Positions 19,649 to 28,540 of a stretch of 64,000 nt of DNA are shown here, one piece after another. The stretch covers positions 298,706 through 362,705 of the forward strand of contig NZ_JACVTO010000002.1 in NCBI RefSeq assembly GCF_016518545.1. Direction: 5' to 3'. This stretch comes from Pseudomonas sp. S30 (GTDB taxonomy: Bacteria > Pseudomonadota > Gammaproteobacteria > Pseudomonadales > Pseudomonadaceae). Each line of letters starts with the position of its first letter. Position 1 is the first letter of the stretch. The translations under genes and the position numbers were made by a program. Under the pieces are notes generated by a model, which was not told where the DNA came from, searched no databases, and saw nothing but the letters and a program-made list of their open reading frames with translations.

Positions 19649-20518
19649 ATGCTGAGCGCCGAGCTGAAGGCGTTCTACATGGTGGCCCGCCTGGGCAGCA
19701 TCACCCAGGCGGCGAAGAAGCTCGGGCTCAGCCAGCCCACGGTCACCACGCAGGTGCGCAACCTGGAAAGCCAGTACGGCGTCGAACTGTTCTACCGGGG
19801 CGGGCGGCGGCTGATGCTCAGCGACGAGGGTGTACGCTTGCTGCCGCGGGTCAAGGCGCTGTTGCAGCAGGAAGCGCAGATCGAGTTCGAACTGCGCAAC
19901 GGCGCCCTGGGCCAGGGCAGCCTGCGGCTGGCGGCCACGGCGCCTTACTACATCCTGGACCTGGTGAAGGTGTTCCGCGAGCGCCTGCCCCAGGTCGAGG
20001 TGACGGTGGAAATCGGCAACTCGCAACAGGTGCTGGAGATGCTCGAAGACTACCGCGTGGACGTCGCCGCCTCCTCGCAGCTACTCGAGGACGCACGCCT
20101 GGTGAGGCGCTTGCTGGGCAGTGATCCGCTGGTGGTGGCGGTGCATCGCAGTCACCCCCTGGCGCAGCGCCAGGCCATCGGCATCCAGGCGCTGGCAGGG
20201 CACTGCCTGTTGCTGCGCGAGCGTGGCTCGACCACGCGCCAGCTCACCGAGCGAATGCTCGAAGACGCCGGGGTGAAGACTGGCGCGCTGCTGGAGATCG
20301 GCAGCCGCGAGTCGATCCGCGAGGCCGTGCTGCGCAATATCGGCATCAGTGTCATCGCCCGCCATGAAGTGCCGCTCACCCCCGAGCTGCGGGTGCTGAG
20401 CCTGGAGGGTGCCCCGCAGATGCACGAATACCTTTACTGCCTCAAGGAACGTCGCCAGGCCCGTTTGCCGGCGGCATTCCTGGGGGTGGCGCAGGAGATG
20501 GCGGGGTTGGGGTTCTAG
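19649..20518 (+). CDS. LysR-family regulator of the phosphonate uptake cluster
   Basis: A 289-residue LysR-type regulator. The N-terminal winged helix-turn-helix contains GSITQAAKKLGLSQPTVTTQ, and the rest is a LysR substrate-binding domain. It lies 124 bp upstream of, and on the same strand as, the aminoethylphosphonate-type ABC genes; a LysR gene heads similar clusters in other Proteobacteria, so it probably controls them (inference). The effector could be 2-aminoethylphosphonate or a relative. No clear ribosome-binding site precedes ATG 19649, so the start is less certain than the gene. Confidence 0.88.
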   Translation: MLSAELKAFYMVARLGSITQAAKKLGLSQPTVTTQVRNLESQYGVELFYRGGRRLMLSDEGVRLLPRVKALLQQEAQIEFELRNGALGQGSLRLAATAPYYILDLVKVFRERLPQVEVTVEIGNSQQVLEMLEDYRVDVAASSQLLEDARLVRRLLGSDPLVVAVHRSHPLAQRQAIGIQALAGHCLLLRERGSTTRQLTERMLEDAGVKTGALLEIGSRESIREAVLRNIGISVIARHEVPLTPELRVLSLEGAPQMHEYLYCLKERRQARLPAAFLGVAQEMAGLGF

Positions 20519-20642
20519 AACGCGTCAGAGGTTGCTCAATGCAAAATCTGCCAATACCCTCATCGCTCGCTTTGCCCTGATCGCCACGCAAGCGTCGCAT
20601 CGGCTTCCTAGCATGGCCCCATCTCTTCGATGAGGCTTTGCC

Positions 20643-21701
20643 ATGAACCCTGCCACCCCCGGCGCGCCGATGAAAGTGCGCGGCATCCACAAGCGCTTCG
20701 GCGCCTTCACCGCGTTGAACGACGTGACTCTGGACGTCGCAGCCGGCGAGCTGGTGTGCCTGCTCGGCCCGTCCGGCTGCGGCAAGACCACCTTGCTGCG
20801 CTGCATCGCCGGGCTGGAGCGACAGGATCGCGGCACGCTGTACATCGGTGAGCGAGACATCTCCGAGCTGCCGCCGCAGGCCCGTGACTACGGGATCCTG
20901 TTCCAGTCCTACGCGCTGTTTCCGAATCTCACCGTCGAAGCCAACATCGCCTACGGCCTGAGCGGTGCGGGTCGCGACCAGGTGCGCCAGCGTGTGGGCG
21001 ACATGCTGGCGCTGGTCGGGCTGCTGGGCAGCGAGAAGAAGTACCCCGGTCAATTGTCCGGCGGTCAGCAGCAGCGTGTCGCCCTGGCACGTGCCCTGGC
21101 GCCATCACCGTCGCTGCTGCTGCTCGACGAACCGATGTCCGCGCTCGATGCGCGGGTGCGCGATCACCTGTGCGGTGAGCTGCGCCAGTTGCAGCGCCAG
21201 TTGGGCATCACCACCGTGATGGTCACCCACAACCAGGACGAAGCGATGCTGATGGCCGATCGCATCGCCGTGATGAACAACGGCCGGGTCGAGCAATACG
21301 CCACTGCCCGGCAGATCTACGATCGTCCGGCCACGCCCTTCGTCGCCGAATTCGTCGGCCAGGGCAACTGGCTGCCTTTCCAGCGTCACGACGACCAGCA
21401 CGCGCGGGTCGGCAGCCTGAACCTGCGCCTGGCACCCGGCGTGGACAAGGCGCCGAGCGGTCGCCTGTTCTGCCGACCCGAAGCGATCACGGTCAATCCG
21501 GTGGTGCACGAGGAAAACCTGTTTCCGGCCAAGGTGCAGGCAATCACCTTCCTCGGCAATCGCTGCCGCATGAGTTTCGAACTGGCCGCACTACCGGGCC
21601 ATGCGCTGTTGGCCGAGCTGGCGCCCGACGCCATGCCACGGCTGGGTTCGCAGGACATCTGGGTGGCGCTGCCACCGCAGAGTCTGCAGGTGTTCGCCTG
21701 A
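20643..21701 (+). CDS. ABC transporter ATPase, aminoethylphosphonate type (PhnT-like)
   Basis: A 352-residue cytosolic ATPase of the spermidine/iron/phosphonate group. Walker A is GPSGCGKTT, the Q-loop is FQSYALFPN, the signature is LSGGQQQR, Walker B is LLLLDEPMSALDAR and the H-loop is VTHNQDEA. A C-terminal TOBE-like domain starts near residue 260. It is followed at once by the permease gene (stop TGA at 21699-21701, next ATG at 21703) and then the binding protein, which forms a complete importer. The substrate class is inferred from the cluster ending in a PhnZ-like gene. Confidence 0.85.
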   Translation: MNPATPGAPMKVRGIHKRFGAFTALNDVTLDVAAGELVCLLGPSGCGKTTLLRCIAGLERQDRGTLYIGERDISELPPQARDYGILFQSYALFPNLTVEANIAYGLSGAGRDQVRQRVGDMLALVGLLGSEKKYPGQLSGGQQQRVALARALAPSPSLLLLDEPMSALDARVRDHLCGELRQLQRQLGITTVMVTHNQDEAMLMADRIAVMNNGRVEQYATARQIYDRPATPFVAEFVGQGNWLPFQRHDDQHARVGSLNLRLAPGVDKAPSGRLFCRPEAITVNPVVHEENLFPAKVQAITFLGNRCRMSFELAALPGHALLAELAPDAMPRLGSQDIWVALPPQSLQVFA

Positions 21702-21702
21702 G

Positions 21703-23427
21703 ATGGGCGCGCCTGTATCCATGGCGCCGTCGGTCATCGGGACCGTCGCCGGTCGCGGTGTCAGCGTGGGCGACCGGGTTTTCGTGATCGGCGGCAAGGC
21801 CCTGCTGCTGGCGCTGTTGCTGCTGGCCGTACTGCTGCCGCTGCTGGCGATCTTCTGGCGAGGCTTGAGTGGCGACGCCGGGCAGGGCGGTGGTCTGGAC
21901 GCGGCCACCGAGCTGTTCGCCAGCGCCAATTTCCGCTGGCTGCTGGGCAACAGCCTGTCGGTGGGGTTGAGCGTGGCGCTGATCGTCGTGCCGCTGGCCT
22001 ACCTGTTCGCCTATGCCCTGCAACGCACGCTGATTCCGGCCAAGGGCCTGTGGCGCGGTATTTCCCTGCTGCCGTTGCTGGCGCCGTCCATGCTGCCGGC
22101 CATCGCGCTGGTGTACCTGTTCGGCAACCAGGGGCTGCTGAGGGGGCTGCTCAGCGACAATATCTACGGGTTCTGGGGGATCGTGCTGGGGGAGGCGATC
22201 TACACCTTTCCCCATGCGCTGATGATCCTGCTCTCGGCCTTGTCGCTGGCCGATGCACGCTTGTTCGATGCCGCCTCGAGCATGGGTGCCGGGCCCTGGC
22301 GAGCATTTCGCAGCATCACCTGGCCGGCGACGCGCCAGGCGGTGTTCGCCGCCTTCTGCCTGGTGTTCACCCTCACCATCACCGACTTCGGCATCCCGGT
22401 GGTGGTCGGCGGCGACTATCAGGTGCTGGCGCTGGAAGCCTACAAGGCCGTGGTCGGGCAGCAGCAGTTCGGGCGCGGCGCGCTGATCGGCATGGTCCTG
22501 CTGGCACCGGCGCTGCTCAGCTTCGGGGTCGATGCCTGGCTGCGTCGACGCCAGGGCGAGGCCATGAGCGGGCGGGCGCAGGCGTTCGTGCCCGCAGCGG
22601 GCCGGGGACGCGACGCCTGTTTTCTGGTGCTGGTGATGGTGGTGTGCGCTGCGTTGCTGGGGGTGGTCGGCATGGCGGTGTATTCCTCGCTGGTCACGTT
22701 CTGGCCCTACAACCTCAGCCTGTCGCTCAAGCATTACCTGTTCGAGGACACCACCGGCGGCGGCTGGCTGGCCTACCGCAACAGCGTGACCATGGCGCTG
22801 TGCTGCGCGCTGATCGGCAGCGCGGTGATCTTCACCGGTGCCTACCTGATGGAGAAGACCCAGGGCCAGCGCCTGCTCAACCAGAGCCTGCGCCTGCTCA
22901 GTTTCGTTCCCATGGCGGTGCCGGGCCTGGTGCTGGGGCTGGGCTACGTATTGTTCTTCAACCTGCCCGGTAACCCGCTGCACGTGCTGTACGGCAGCAT
23001 GGCACTGCTGGTGCTGTGCACCCTGGCCCACTACCTGACCACCGCACAGATGACCGCGACCACGGCACTGCGCCAGCTCGACGGCGAATTCGAAGCCGCC
23101 GCGCTGTCGCTCAAGGCGCCGCTGTATCGGCACTACCTGCGCGTGACCGTGCCGATCTGCCTGCCGGCGCTGCTGGACATCGTGCGCTACCTGTTCGTCT
23201 CGGCGATGACCACGGTCTCGGCGGCGATCTTCCTCTACAGCCCCGACACCGTTTTGGCGGCGGTCGCCGTGCTGAACATGGACGATGCCGGCAACGTCGG
23301 CGGCGCGGCGGCCATGTCCACCCTGATCCTGCTCACCAGCGCGGGCGCGTCGCTGCTTTTGGCCACGGCTTCTCGACGCCTGCTGCGCCGCTCCCAGGCC
23401 TGGCGCCAGCGTGTGCCTCACGCCTGA
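21703..23427 (+). CDS. Double-length ABC permease, aminoethylphosphonate type
   Basis: A 574-residue membrane protein in which two binding-protein-dependent permease domains are fused, with about twelve hydrophobic helices. The first coupling motif is near DAASSMGAGPWRAF and the second near EAAALSLKAPLYRHY. Such fused permeases belong to putative 2-aminoethylphosphonate or iron(III) importers; the neighbouring PhnZ-like gene favours phosphonate. The ATG at 21703 follows the ATPase stop by one base. The frame stays open upstream inside the ATPase gene, but that extension is not coding. Confidence 0.86.
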   Translation: MGAPVSMAPSVIGTVAGRGVSVGDRVFVIGGKALLLALLLLAVLLPLLAIFWRGLSGDAGQGGGLDAATELFASANFRWLLGNSLSVGLSVALIVVPLAYLFAYALQRTLIPAKGLWRGISLLPLLAPSMLPAIALVYLFGNQGLLRGLLSDNIYGFWGIVLGEAIYTFPHALMILLSALSLADARLFDAASSMGAGPWRAFRSITWPATRQAVFAAFCLVFTLTITDFGIPVVVGGDYQVLALEAYKAVVGQQQFGRGALIGMVLLAPALLSFGVDAWLRRRQGEAMSGRAQAFVPAAGRGRDACFLVLVMVVCAALLGVVGMAVYSSLVTFWPYNLSLSLKHYLFEDTTGGGWLAYRNSVTMALCCALIGSAVIFTGAYLMEKTQGQRLLNQSLRLLSFVPMAVPGLVLGLGYVLFFNLPGNPLHVLYGSMALLVLCTLAHYLTTAQMTATTALRQLDGEFEAAALSLKAPLYRHYLRVTVPICLPALLDIVRYLFVSAMTTVSAAIFLYSPDTVLAAVAVLNMDDAGNVGGAAAMSTLILLTSAGASLLLATASRRLLRRSQAWRQRVPHA

Positions 23428-23458
23428 CCCGATCGTTCATTTCCAAGGAAACCTTCTC

Positions 23459-24481
23459 ATGTCCAAGCCGCTCGCCCTTGTCGTCGCCCTGTCCACCGTG
23501 TTCAGCCTGCAGGCTGCGGCGGCGACCCAGCTGACTGTCTATACCGCGTTGGAAGCCGAGCAACTGACCCGTTACAAGCAAGCCTTCGAACGGGCCAACC
23601 CGGACATCCAGATTCGCTGGGTTCGCGACTCCACCGGCATCATCACCGCCAAGCTGCTGGCCGAGAAGGACCGCCCCCAGGCCGATGCGGTCTGGGGCCT
23701 GGCCGCTTCCAGCCTGGCGATTCTCGACCAGCAGGGCATGCTCGAACCCTATGCGCCGAAAGACCTTGGCGCGATCTCCAGCAACTACCGCGATGCTGCC
23801 AATCCGCCGGCCTGGGTGGGGATGGACGTGTGGGCCGCGACCCTGTGCTTCAACACCGTGGAGGCGCAGAAGCAGGGCCTGAGCAAACCGCTGAGCTGGC
23901 AGGACCTGACCCGGCCCGAATACAAGGGCAAGATCGTCATGCCCAACCCGGCCTCGTCCGGCACCGGTTTTCTCGACGTCAGCGCCTGGTTGCAGACCTT
24001 CGGCGAGCCCCAGGGCTGGGCCTACATGGACGCGTTGCACCAGAACATCGGCCAGTACGTCCATTCCGGTTCCAAGCCCTGCAAGCTGGCAGCCGCCGGG
24101 GAGTTCCCCATCGGCATCTCGTTCGAGTACCCCGCCGTGCAGCTCAAGCGCCAGGGGGCGCCGCTGGACATCGTCCTGCCCAAGGAAGGCCTGGGCTGGG
24201 AGATCGAGGCCACGGCGCTGATCAAGGGTTCGCCCAAGGCCGAGGCGGCCCGGCGCCTGGCGGACTTTTCGGCCAGCCCCGCGGCCATGGAACTGTACAA
24301 GGAAAACTTCGCCGTGCTCGCCGCGCCCGGCATCGCCAAGCCGCAGACCGAGCTGCCTGCCGATTATGAACAACGCCTGATCAACAACGACTTCGCCTGG
24401 GCGTCGAGCAACCGCGAGCGGATTCTGGCCGAGTGGCGCAAGCGTTATGACGGCAAGTCGGAAAAGGCCGCGCAGCCGTGA
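23459..24481 (+). CDS. Periplasmic binding protein, aminoethylphosphonate type (PhnS-like)
   Basis: A 340-residue type-II solute-binding protein with a signal peptide at residues 1-21 (LVVALSTVFSLQAAAA). The mature part begins TQLTVYTALEAEQL, typical of the iron/phosphonate-binding family, and contains WVRDSTGIITAKLLAEK and NPASSGTGFLDVSAW. AAGGAA lies 8 nt upstream of the ATG. It follows the permease gene by 31 bp in the same operon. Iron(III) binders look similar, but I see no paired tyrosines in the place typical of FbpA, so an organophosphonate ligand is preferred. Confidence 0.84.
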   Translation: MSKPLALVVALSTVFSLQAAAATQLTVYTALEAEQLTRYKQAFERANPDIQIRWVRDSTGIITAKLLAEKDRPQADAVWGLAASSLAILDQQGMLEPYAPKDLGAISSNYRDAANPPAWVGMDVWAATLCFNTVEAQKQGLSKPLSWQDLTRPEYKGKIVMPNPASSGTGFLDVSAWLQTFGEPQGWAYMDALHQNIGQYVHSGSKPCKLAAAGEFPIGISFEYPAVQLKRQGAPLDIVLPKEGLGWEIEATALIKGSPKAEAARRLADFSASPAAMELYKENFAVLAAPGIAKPQTELPADYEQRLINNDFAWASSNRERILAEWRKRYDGKSEKAAQP

Positions 24482-24557
24482 CCGTTCTTCAGCCGGTCTG
24501 GATGCGGCCGGTTCGAGGGGCTCCCGTCCCCATGAACATCCACAGGACACTCCAGCG

Positions 24558-25118
24558 ATGCGTACTGCCCACCAGATCATAGACAGCCTTTTCGCCCTGT
24601 ACGAGCGTCATGGTGCCGACGATTACATCGGCGAGGCCATCACCCAGCTCGAACACATGTCTCAGGTGGCGCAGTTGGCGATGGACGAAGGTTTCGACGA
24701 CGAAGTGGTGCTGGCCGGATTCTTCCACGACATCGGCCACCTGTGCGGTGGCGTCGCGCGCATGGGCGGCTTCGGCGTGGCGGGCCACGAGCGCATCGGA
24801 GCGCATTATCTGCGCCGTTGCGGCTTCAGCGAGCGTCTGGCCCGGTTGGTGGAGTACCACGTGCAGGCCAAGCGTTATCTCACATTGCGTCGACCGGGGT
24901 ATTACCGTTGCCTGAGCGAAGCGAGCCGGCGCACATTGCAATACCAGGGCGGGGTGATGAGCGAGGCCGAGGCCGATGCCTTCGAGCGCGATCCGCTGTT
25001 CTCGGTCAGCTTGCGCGTGCGTGAGTGGGACGAACGCGCCAAGCAGGTGGGGGTGCCGCCGATGGATCTGACGGTGTTGAAGCGCAAGGCCCTGGCACTG
25101 CTGTGCGCGCCGATGTGA
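24558..25118 (+). CDS. PhnZ-like HD-domain diiron oxygenase of phosphonate breakdown
   Basis: A 186-residue HD-domain protein of the phosphonate-degradation HD family. PhnZ cleaves the C-P bond of 2-amino-1-hydroxyethylphosphonate with O2 using a mixed-valent diiron site. The ligand set of PhnZ can be traced: Tyr23, Glu26 and His33 (YIGEAITQLEH), His57-Asp58 (FFHDIGH), His77, His101 and Asp158, each at the expected spacing. It is the last gene of the LysR-ABC cluster, 76 bp after the binding protein, with AGGA 10 nt before the ATG. The hydroxylase PhnY that makes its substrate is not in this window. A TmpB-type role on trimethylated aminoethylphosphonate is an alternative. Confidence 0.85.
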   Translation: MRTAHQIIDSLFALYERHGADDYIGEAITQLEHMSQVAQLAMDEGFDDEVVLAGFFHDIGHLCGGVARMGGFGVAGHERIGAHYLRRCGFSERLARLVEYHVQAKRYLTLRRPGYYRCLSEASRRTLQYQGGVMSEAEADAFERDPLFSVSLRVREWDERAKQVGVPPMDLTVLKRKALALLCAPM

Positions 25119-25231
25119 TCGGTCAGCGGGCGAGGCGACACTGCGCAAAAGGGCCGATGAAGGAAAAGCCCTTGAGCAGTGGTCGACCTCACAGCCTCTG
25201 ATGCAATGCGGACATCGTTTATCCAGCCGCG

Positions 25232-25627
25232 TCATCTGGCCTTGTTGATGGCCTTGACCCGGTCGACCGAGGCATTGTGGGCAAACACCACGTACACCAG
25301 TTGATGCTCGATGGCGCTGCGAGTGCGGTCGATGGTGTCTTGGGGGAGGTTGGCGTTGCGCATCAGTTTGGCCAGGAATTGAAGGTCTTCGACCATGATG
25401 TCGGCGCACATCTGCAATCTTTTCAGGGGCCAGTCCAGTTCGGCCTTTTGCTCCTTTTTCAACACGTCATTGACGTGTGTCTTGAGACTGCCGAGCAAAG
25501 TGTCCATCTCGGCGTCTGCGCTGTTGCGCAGCTTGATGCTTTCGAGCGGGCTGATCACGTTGTCCGCCTGATACTCACCTATGTACGCGTCGAACTTGCC
25601 GTCGCTGGATTGCACTTTGAGGCTCAT
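25232..25627 (-). CDS. Hypothetical 131-residue cytosolic protein
   Basis: I do not recognise this protein. It has 131 residues, no signal peptide and no membrane segment, and it looks largely helical after about residue 30, with a charged Lys/Glu-rich middle (DVLKKEQKAELDW) and LKRLQMCADIMVEDLQFLAKL. ATG 25627 is chosen because AAGGTG lies 7 nt upstream; an in-frame GTG at 25636 would add three residues. Coding is supported by that site and a compact uninterrupted frame that neither neighbour explains. It stands alone between the phosphonate cluster and the GTPase pair. Confidence 0.6.
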   Translation of the reverse strand: MSLKVQSSDGKFDAYIGEYQADNVISPLESIKLRNSADAEMDTLLGSLKTHVNDVLKKEQKAELDWPLKRLQMCADIMVEDLQFLAKLMRNANLPQDTIDRTRSAIEHQLVYVVFAHNASVDRVKAINKAR

Positions 25628-25729
25628 CTCATTCACCTTTTGCGTTGAGGACGCATTGAGTGTCAGGCGCCTCCAAGGCTTGTGCTACTGGCAGAAATAT
25701 CAGTAGGCGGTGGCGGTGCTGCAAGCCGG

Positions 25730-27097
25730 TCAGGCGATTTGCTCGCTCAACTGCTCCAGCTGCTCCTGGCGCTCAGCCTGATTCACGCGCGCCCCTGGGT
25801 TGAGCGTCGACCATTGCGGGTGCGCTCGCGCCCGCTTCAGCGCTTCGGGAAGCTTGCCTTCACGCCAGGCCTTTTCGTCCAGCTGGCCCAGGCTCACTCG
25901 CGTCTGGGCCGCGTGGCCACGGGCGTTCAACGCCTGCACCAGTTGCTGCTGACGCAGGGCCAGCAAACGCAGCACGCTGTCGTGCACCGTCAGTTCGCGA
26001 CGCCCCTTGAGCTTGCCCATCAGACGCGACCCATAGCTGCGCGCGGTTTGCAGCGCGCCGCCGGCAATCGCCCCGGCCAGCGCTGCCGCGCCCAGGGTCA
26101 GGCCGCCCACCATCAGGTCGACGCCTGCCCCAGCGGCCGCCCCGGCCGCGACGCCGCTGCCCAGGCGTACGCCCAGCAGCCTGAGGGTCTCCGGATTGAA
26201 CAGGTCGTCGCCCCAGCGGCCGTCGAGCAAGGGCAGGTCCTCGGCGCTGGCATCTTCGCGGCGGAAGGCATACAGCTTGAGCAGCGCCTCGACGCAGCGC
26301 TGCTCGCGCTGGCGCACGTCCTGACGCAAGGTTTCGATGGCCTGGGACTGGATGGCCGGATCGGTTTCCACACTGCGCCGGCAGGCCGCGCAGTCGAGCA
26401 ACAGTTCGGCGATCAGGCGCTTGCCGGCCTGCTGACGGGCCAGGTGCTGGGCACGCTGGTCGTCGATCAGTCGCTGCAAGGCCGGGCGCGCGTCTTCGAG
26501 CAGCAGCGCCAGGCTTTCGTACAGGCGGCGTTCACCATCCTCGGGTGGCGCCACGCTGTCGAAACGCACCAGCGCATGCAGGCCCAGGCGAGCCAGGGCC
26601 TCGCGCCACTCGGCTTCGCGGTGGCCATCGCTGGCGACGAAGTTGAGCACCGGCAGCAGGGGTTTGCCACAGCCGGCCAGCACCTCCAGCTCGTCGCGGT
26701 ATTTGGCCAGCACCGGTTCGCGGGCGTCGATCACGTACAGGCCGGCGTGACTGGCCTGTAGCTGGCGCAGTACCTTGGCCTCCTGCTCGAAGCGCTGCCG
26801 GGCTTCGGCACCCTGCAGGAAGCGCTCCAGCCGCGCCGGGCCATCGAGACGCTCGCCCGGCCGCTCCAGGCGTTCCAAGTAGTCGAGCAGGGCGATGGCG
26901 TCTTCCAGCCCCGGGGTGTCGTAAAGCTCCAGCAGCGCCTGGCCATCGACCGAGAGCCGGGCGCCTTCGACGTGGCGGGTGGTGCTGGGCCGGTGGGACA
27001 CCTCGCCGAACGCGACATCGCGGGTGAGGGTGCGCAGCAGCGAGGTCTTGCCCACGTTGGTATGGCCGACCACGGCCAGTTTCAGCGGCTCAGTCAT
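25730..27097 (-). CDS. Membrane-associated GTPase with DUF3482 domain
   Basis: A 455-residue protein with an N-terminal Era/TrmE-type G domain: G1 is GHTNVGKTS near residue 11, G3 is DTPG, and a plausible G4 is in NFVASD, which departs from NKxD. The C-terminal half is DUF3482, with a Gly/Ala-rich hydrophobic stretch (about residues 320-355) that could insert in or lie on the membrane. The gene overlaps the 3' end of the DUF2868 membrane-protein gene by 8 bp, so the two are translationally coupled. ATG 27097 has GGAG 7 nt upstream; an ATG at 27103 is too close to it. The cellular role is unknown. Confidence 0.82.
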   Translation of the reverse strand: MTEPLKLAVVGHTNVGKTSLLRTLTRDVAFGEVSHRPSTTRHVEGARLSVDGQALLELYDTPGLEDAIALLDYLERLERPGERLDGPARLERFLQGAEARQRFEQEAKVLRQLQASHAGLYVIDAREPVLAKYRDELEVLAGCGKPLLPVLNFVASDGHREAEWREALARLGLHALVRFDSVAPPEDGERRLYESLALLLEDARPALQRLIDDQRAQHLARQQAGKRLIAELLLDCAACRRSVETDPAIQSQAIETLRQDVRQREQRCVEALLKLYAFRREDASAEDLPLLDGRWGDDLFNPETLRLLGVRLGSGVAAGAAAGAGVDLMVGGLTLGAAALAGAIAGGALQTARSYGSRLMGKLKGRRELTVHDSVLRLLALRQQQLVQALNARGHAAQTRVSLGQLDEKAWREGKLPEALKRARAHPQWSTLNPGARVNQAERQEQLEQLSEQIA

Positions 27098-28487
27098 GGC
27101 CATGCTCCAGCCAGGTCAGGGGCGAGGTGTCGGCGTAGGGCAGGCCCAGGCGGTCCAGGGCATCGTGCCAGTCGCCCAGGCGCGCGGGGTCGAGGCTCGC
27201 GCCGGGGGCGCTGGGCAGCAGCCAGATACGCGTAGCCGTGGCGCTGCGCGCCAGCTCGGCGAGCAGGGCCAGGCTGCCACGATCCGGTGAGCGTTGCGGG
27301 TCGCAGGCGATCAGCAGGCGTGCCGGTGGGAAGCGGCTCAACTGCTCCAGCAGCTTGTGCCGTGAGGCGCGGCTGTCGAGTACGCCGGCGTCGGTGATGG
27401 TCTGGGGCAGCGTCGGTGGCCAGTCGCGCTGGTCGTCCAGTTCCAGCCCGACCAGCAGCGCGCCACCACTGCCACCGTCCAGTCGGCCCGCCTCGAAGGT
27501 GGGCAGTCGCTGCGGGGCGGCATCCTGCACCCCGAGGCGCTCGCTGCGCGGCATCAGCGCGTCGCGCAGTGGGGCGTAGCCGGGCAGGTCGAGATCCAGC
27601 GTCAGGCGGCGGCGCCCTTGGCGCCAGCGCAACAGGCAGAGCCCGGCCAGCAACAGGCGCGGCAGCAGGCCGTACATCAGCACCACGCCCAGCAGCCAGC
27701 TGGCCCAGGCCTGGCGGGCGATGTCCAGGCTGGGTAGCGTCGCACCGCTGGCGCGGATCATCGCTTCGTCCGGCACGCTGAAGCCCAGCAGCGCGGGCAG
27801 GGCGCCGAGGGATCGGGTCAGGGCGATGAACGGCTCGGGGGCCAGCAGGGTGGTCTCCCAGACGAAGCCGTAGCGGCGGGTGCTGAGCAACGCCAGGAGC
27901 ATGCCCAGCGCGGCAGTCATCGCCAGCAGCCACAGGCCGTGCACCAGCAGGCCGAGCAGCCAGCGGGCCAGGCGTTGACGTTGCAGCGTCACCAGCAAGG
28001 CCGGTGCCAGGTGCGCAGCCTTGGCATCGCGCGCCAGCCGTTCGCTGAGCCAGAGCCACAGCCGACCCAGCGTGGCGCCCTGCTCGCCCGCGAAGAAAAA
28101 GCCCAGCGCCCACCCCAGCAACAGCACCAGGTTCAGCCCGAGCAGGCTGCCCAGCGCCCAGAACACGTTGACCGGGCGCAGGCCATCGCCCAGCGCCGCG
28201 AGGCCCAGGCCGGCGCCGCTGAGCACCGCGGCGATCATCAAGGCCAGCAGGGCCAGGCGAGCCCCCTGCTTCCAGCGAATCAGGGCCTGGGTGAGGCCAT
28301 CACGCTCGGCCAGCCACAGCGCGCGGGTTTCGATCCGCGTCGCCAGGTCGCCGCCCTGCTGGCGGGCGCGGCGGTTGGCCTCCTGGTCTTCCAGGGGGCC
28401 GGCCTGTTCTTCGCGCAGGCGCACCGCTTCGGTGAGCCAGCGTCGGTCCAGTTCGGTCGGTGCAGTCACGAAGTCTTCCATTGCCAT
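27090..28487 (-). CDS. DUF2868 multi-pass membrane protein
   Basis: About 465 residues with a charged N-terminal segment, two to three hydrophobic hairpins (about residues 75-150 and 190-220, and again near 270-300) and a C-terminal soluble region of about 150 residues. It matches DUF2868, which is usually found beside DUF3482 GTPases, as here; together they may form a GTP-dependent membrane complex (inference). The start is uncertain: ATG 28487 or 28481 lacks a clear ribosome-binding site, while GTG 28469 has GGAAG 5 nt upstream. It is divergent from folA. Confidence 0.78.
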   Translation of the reverse strand: MAMEDFVTAPTELDRRWLTEAVRLREEQAGPLEDQEANRRARQQGGDLATRIETRALWLAERDGLTQALIRWKQGARLALLALMIAAVLSGAGLGLAALGDGLRPVNVFWALGSLLGLNLVLLLGWALGFFFAGEQGATLGRLWLWLSERLARDAKAAHLAPALLVTLQRQRLARWLLGLLVHGLWLLAMTAALGMLLALLSTRRYGFVWETTLLAPEPFIALTRSLGALPALLGFSVPDEAMIRASGATLPSLDIARQAWASWLLGVVLMYGLLPRLLLAGLCLLRWRQGRRRLTLDLDLPGYAPLRDALMPRSERLGVQDAAPQRLPTFEAGRLDGGSGGALLVGLELDDQRDWPPTLPQTITDAGVLDSRASRHKLLEQLSRFPPARLLIACDPQRSPDRGSLALLAELARSATATRIWLLPSAPGASLDPARLGDWHDALDRLGLPYADTSPLTWLEHGHD

Positions 28488-28540
28488 TGCACGGGTCGTG
28501 CCCAAGCATAACCCAGGCGCCCGGTGCTATCCTCGCCGAT

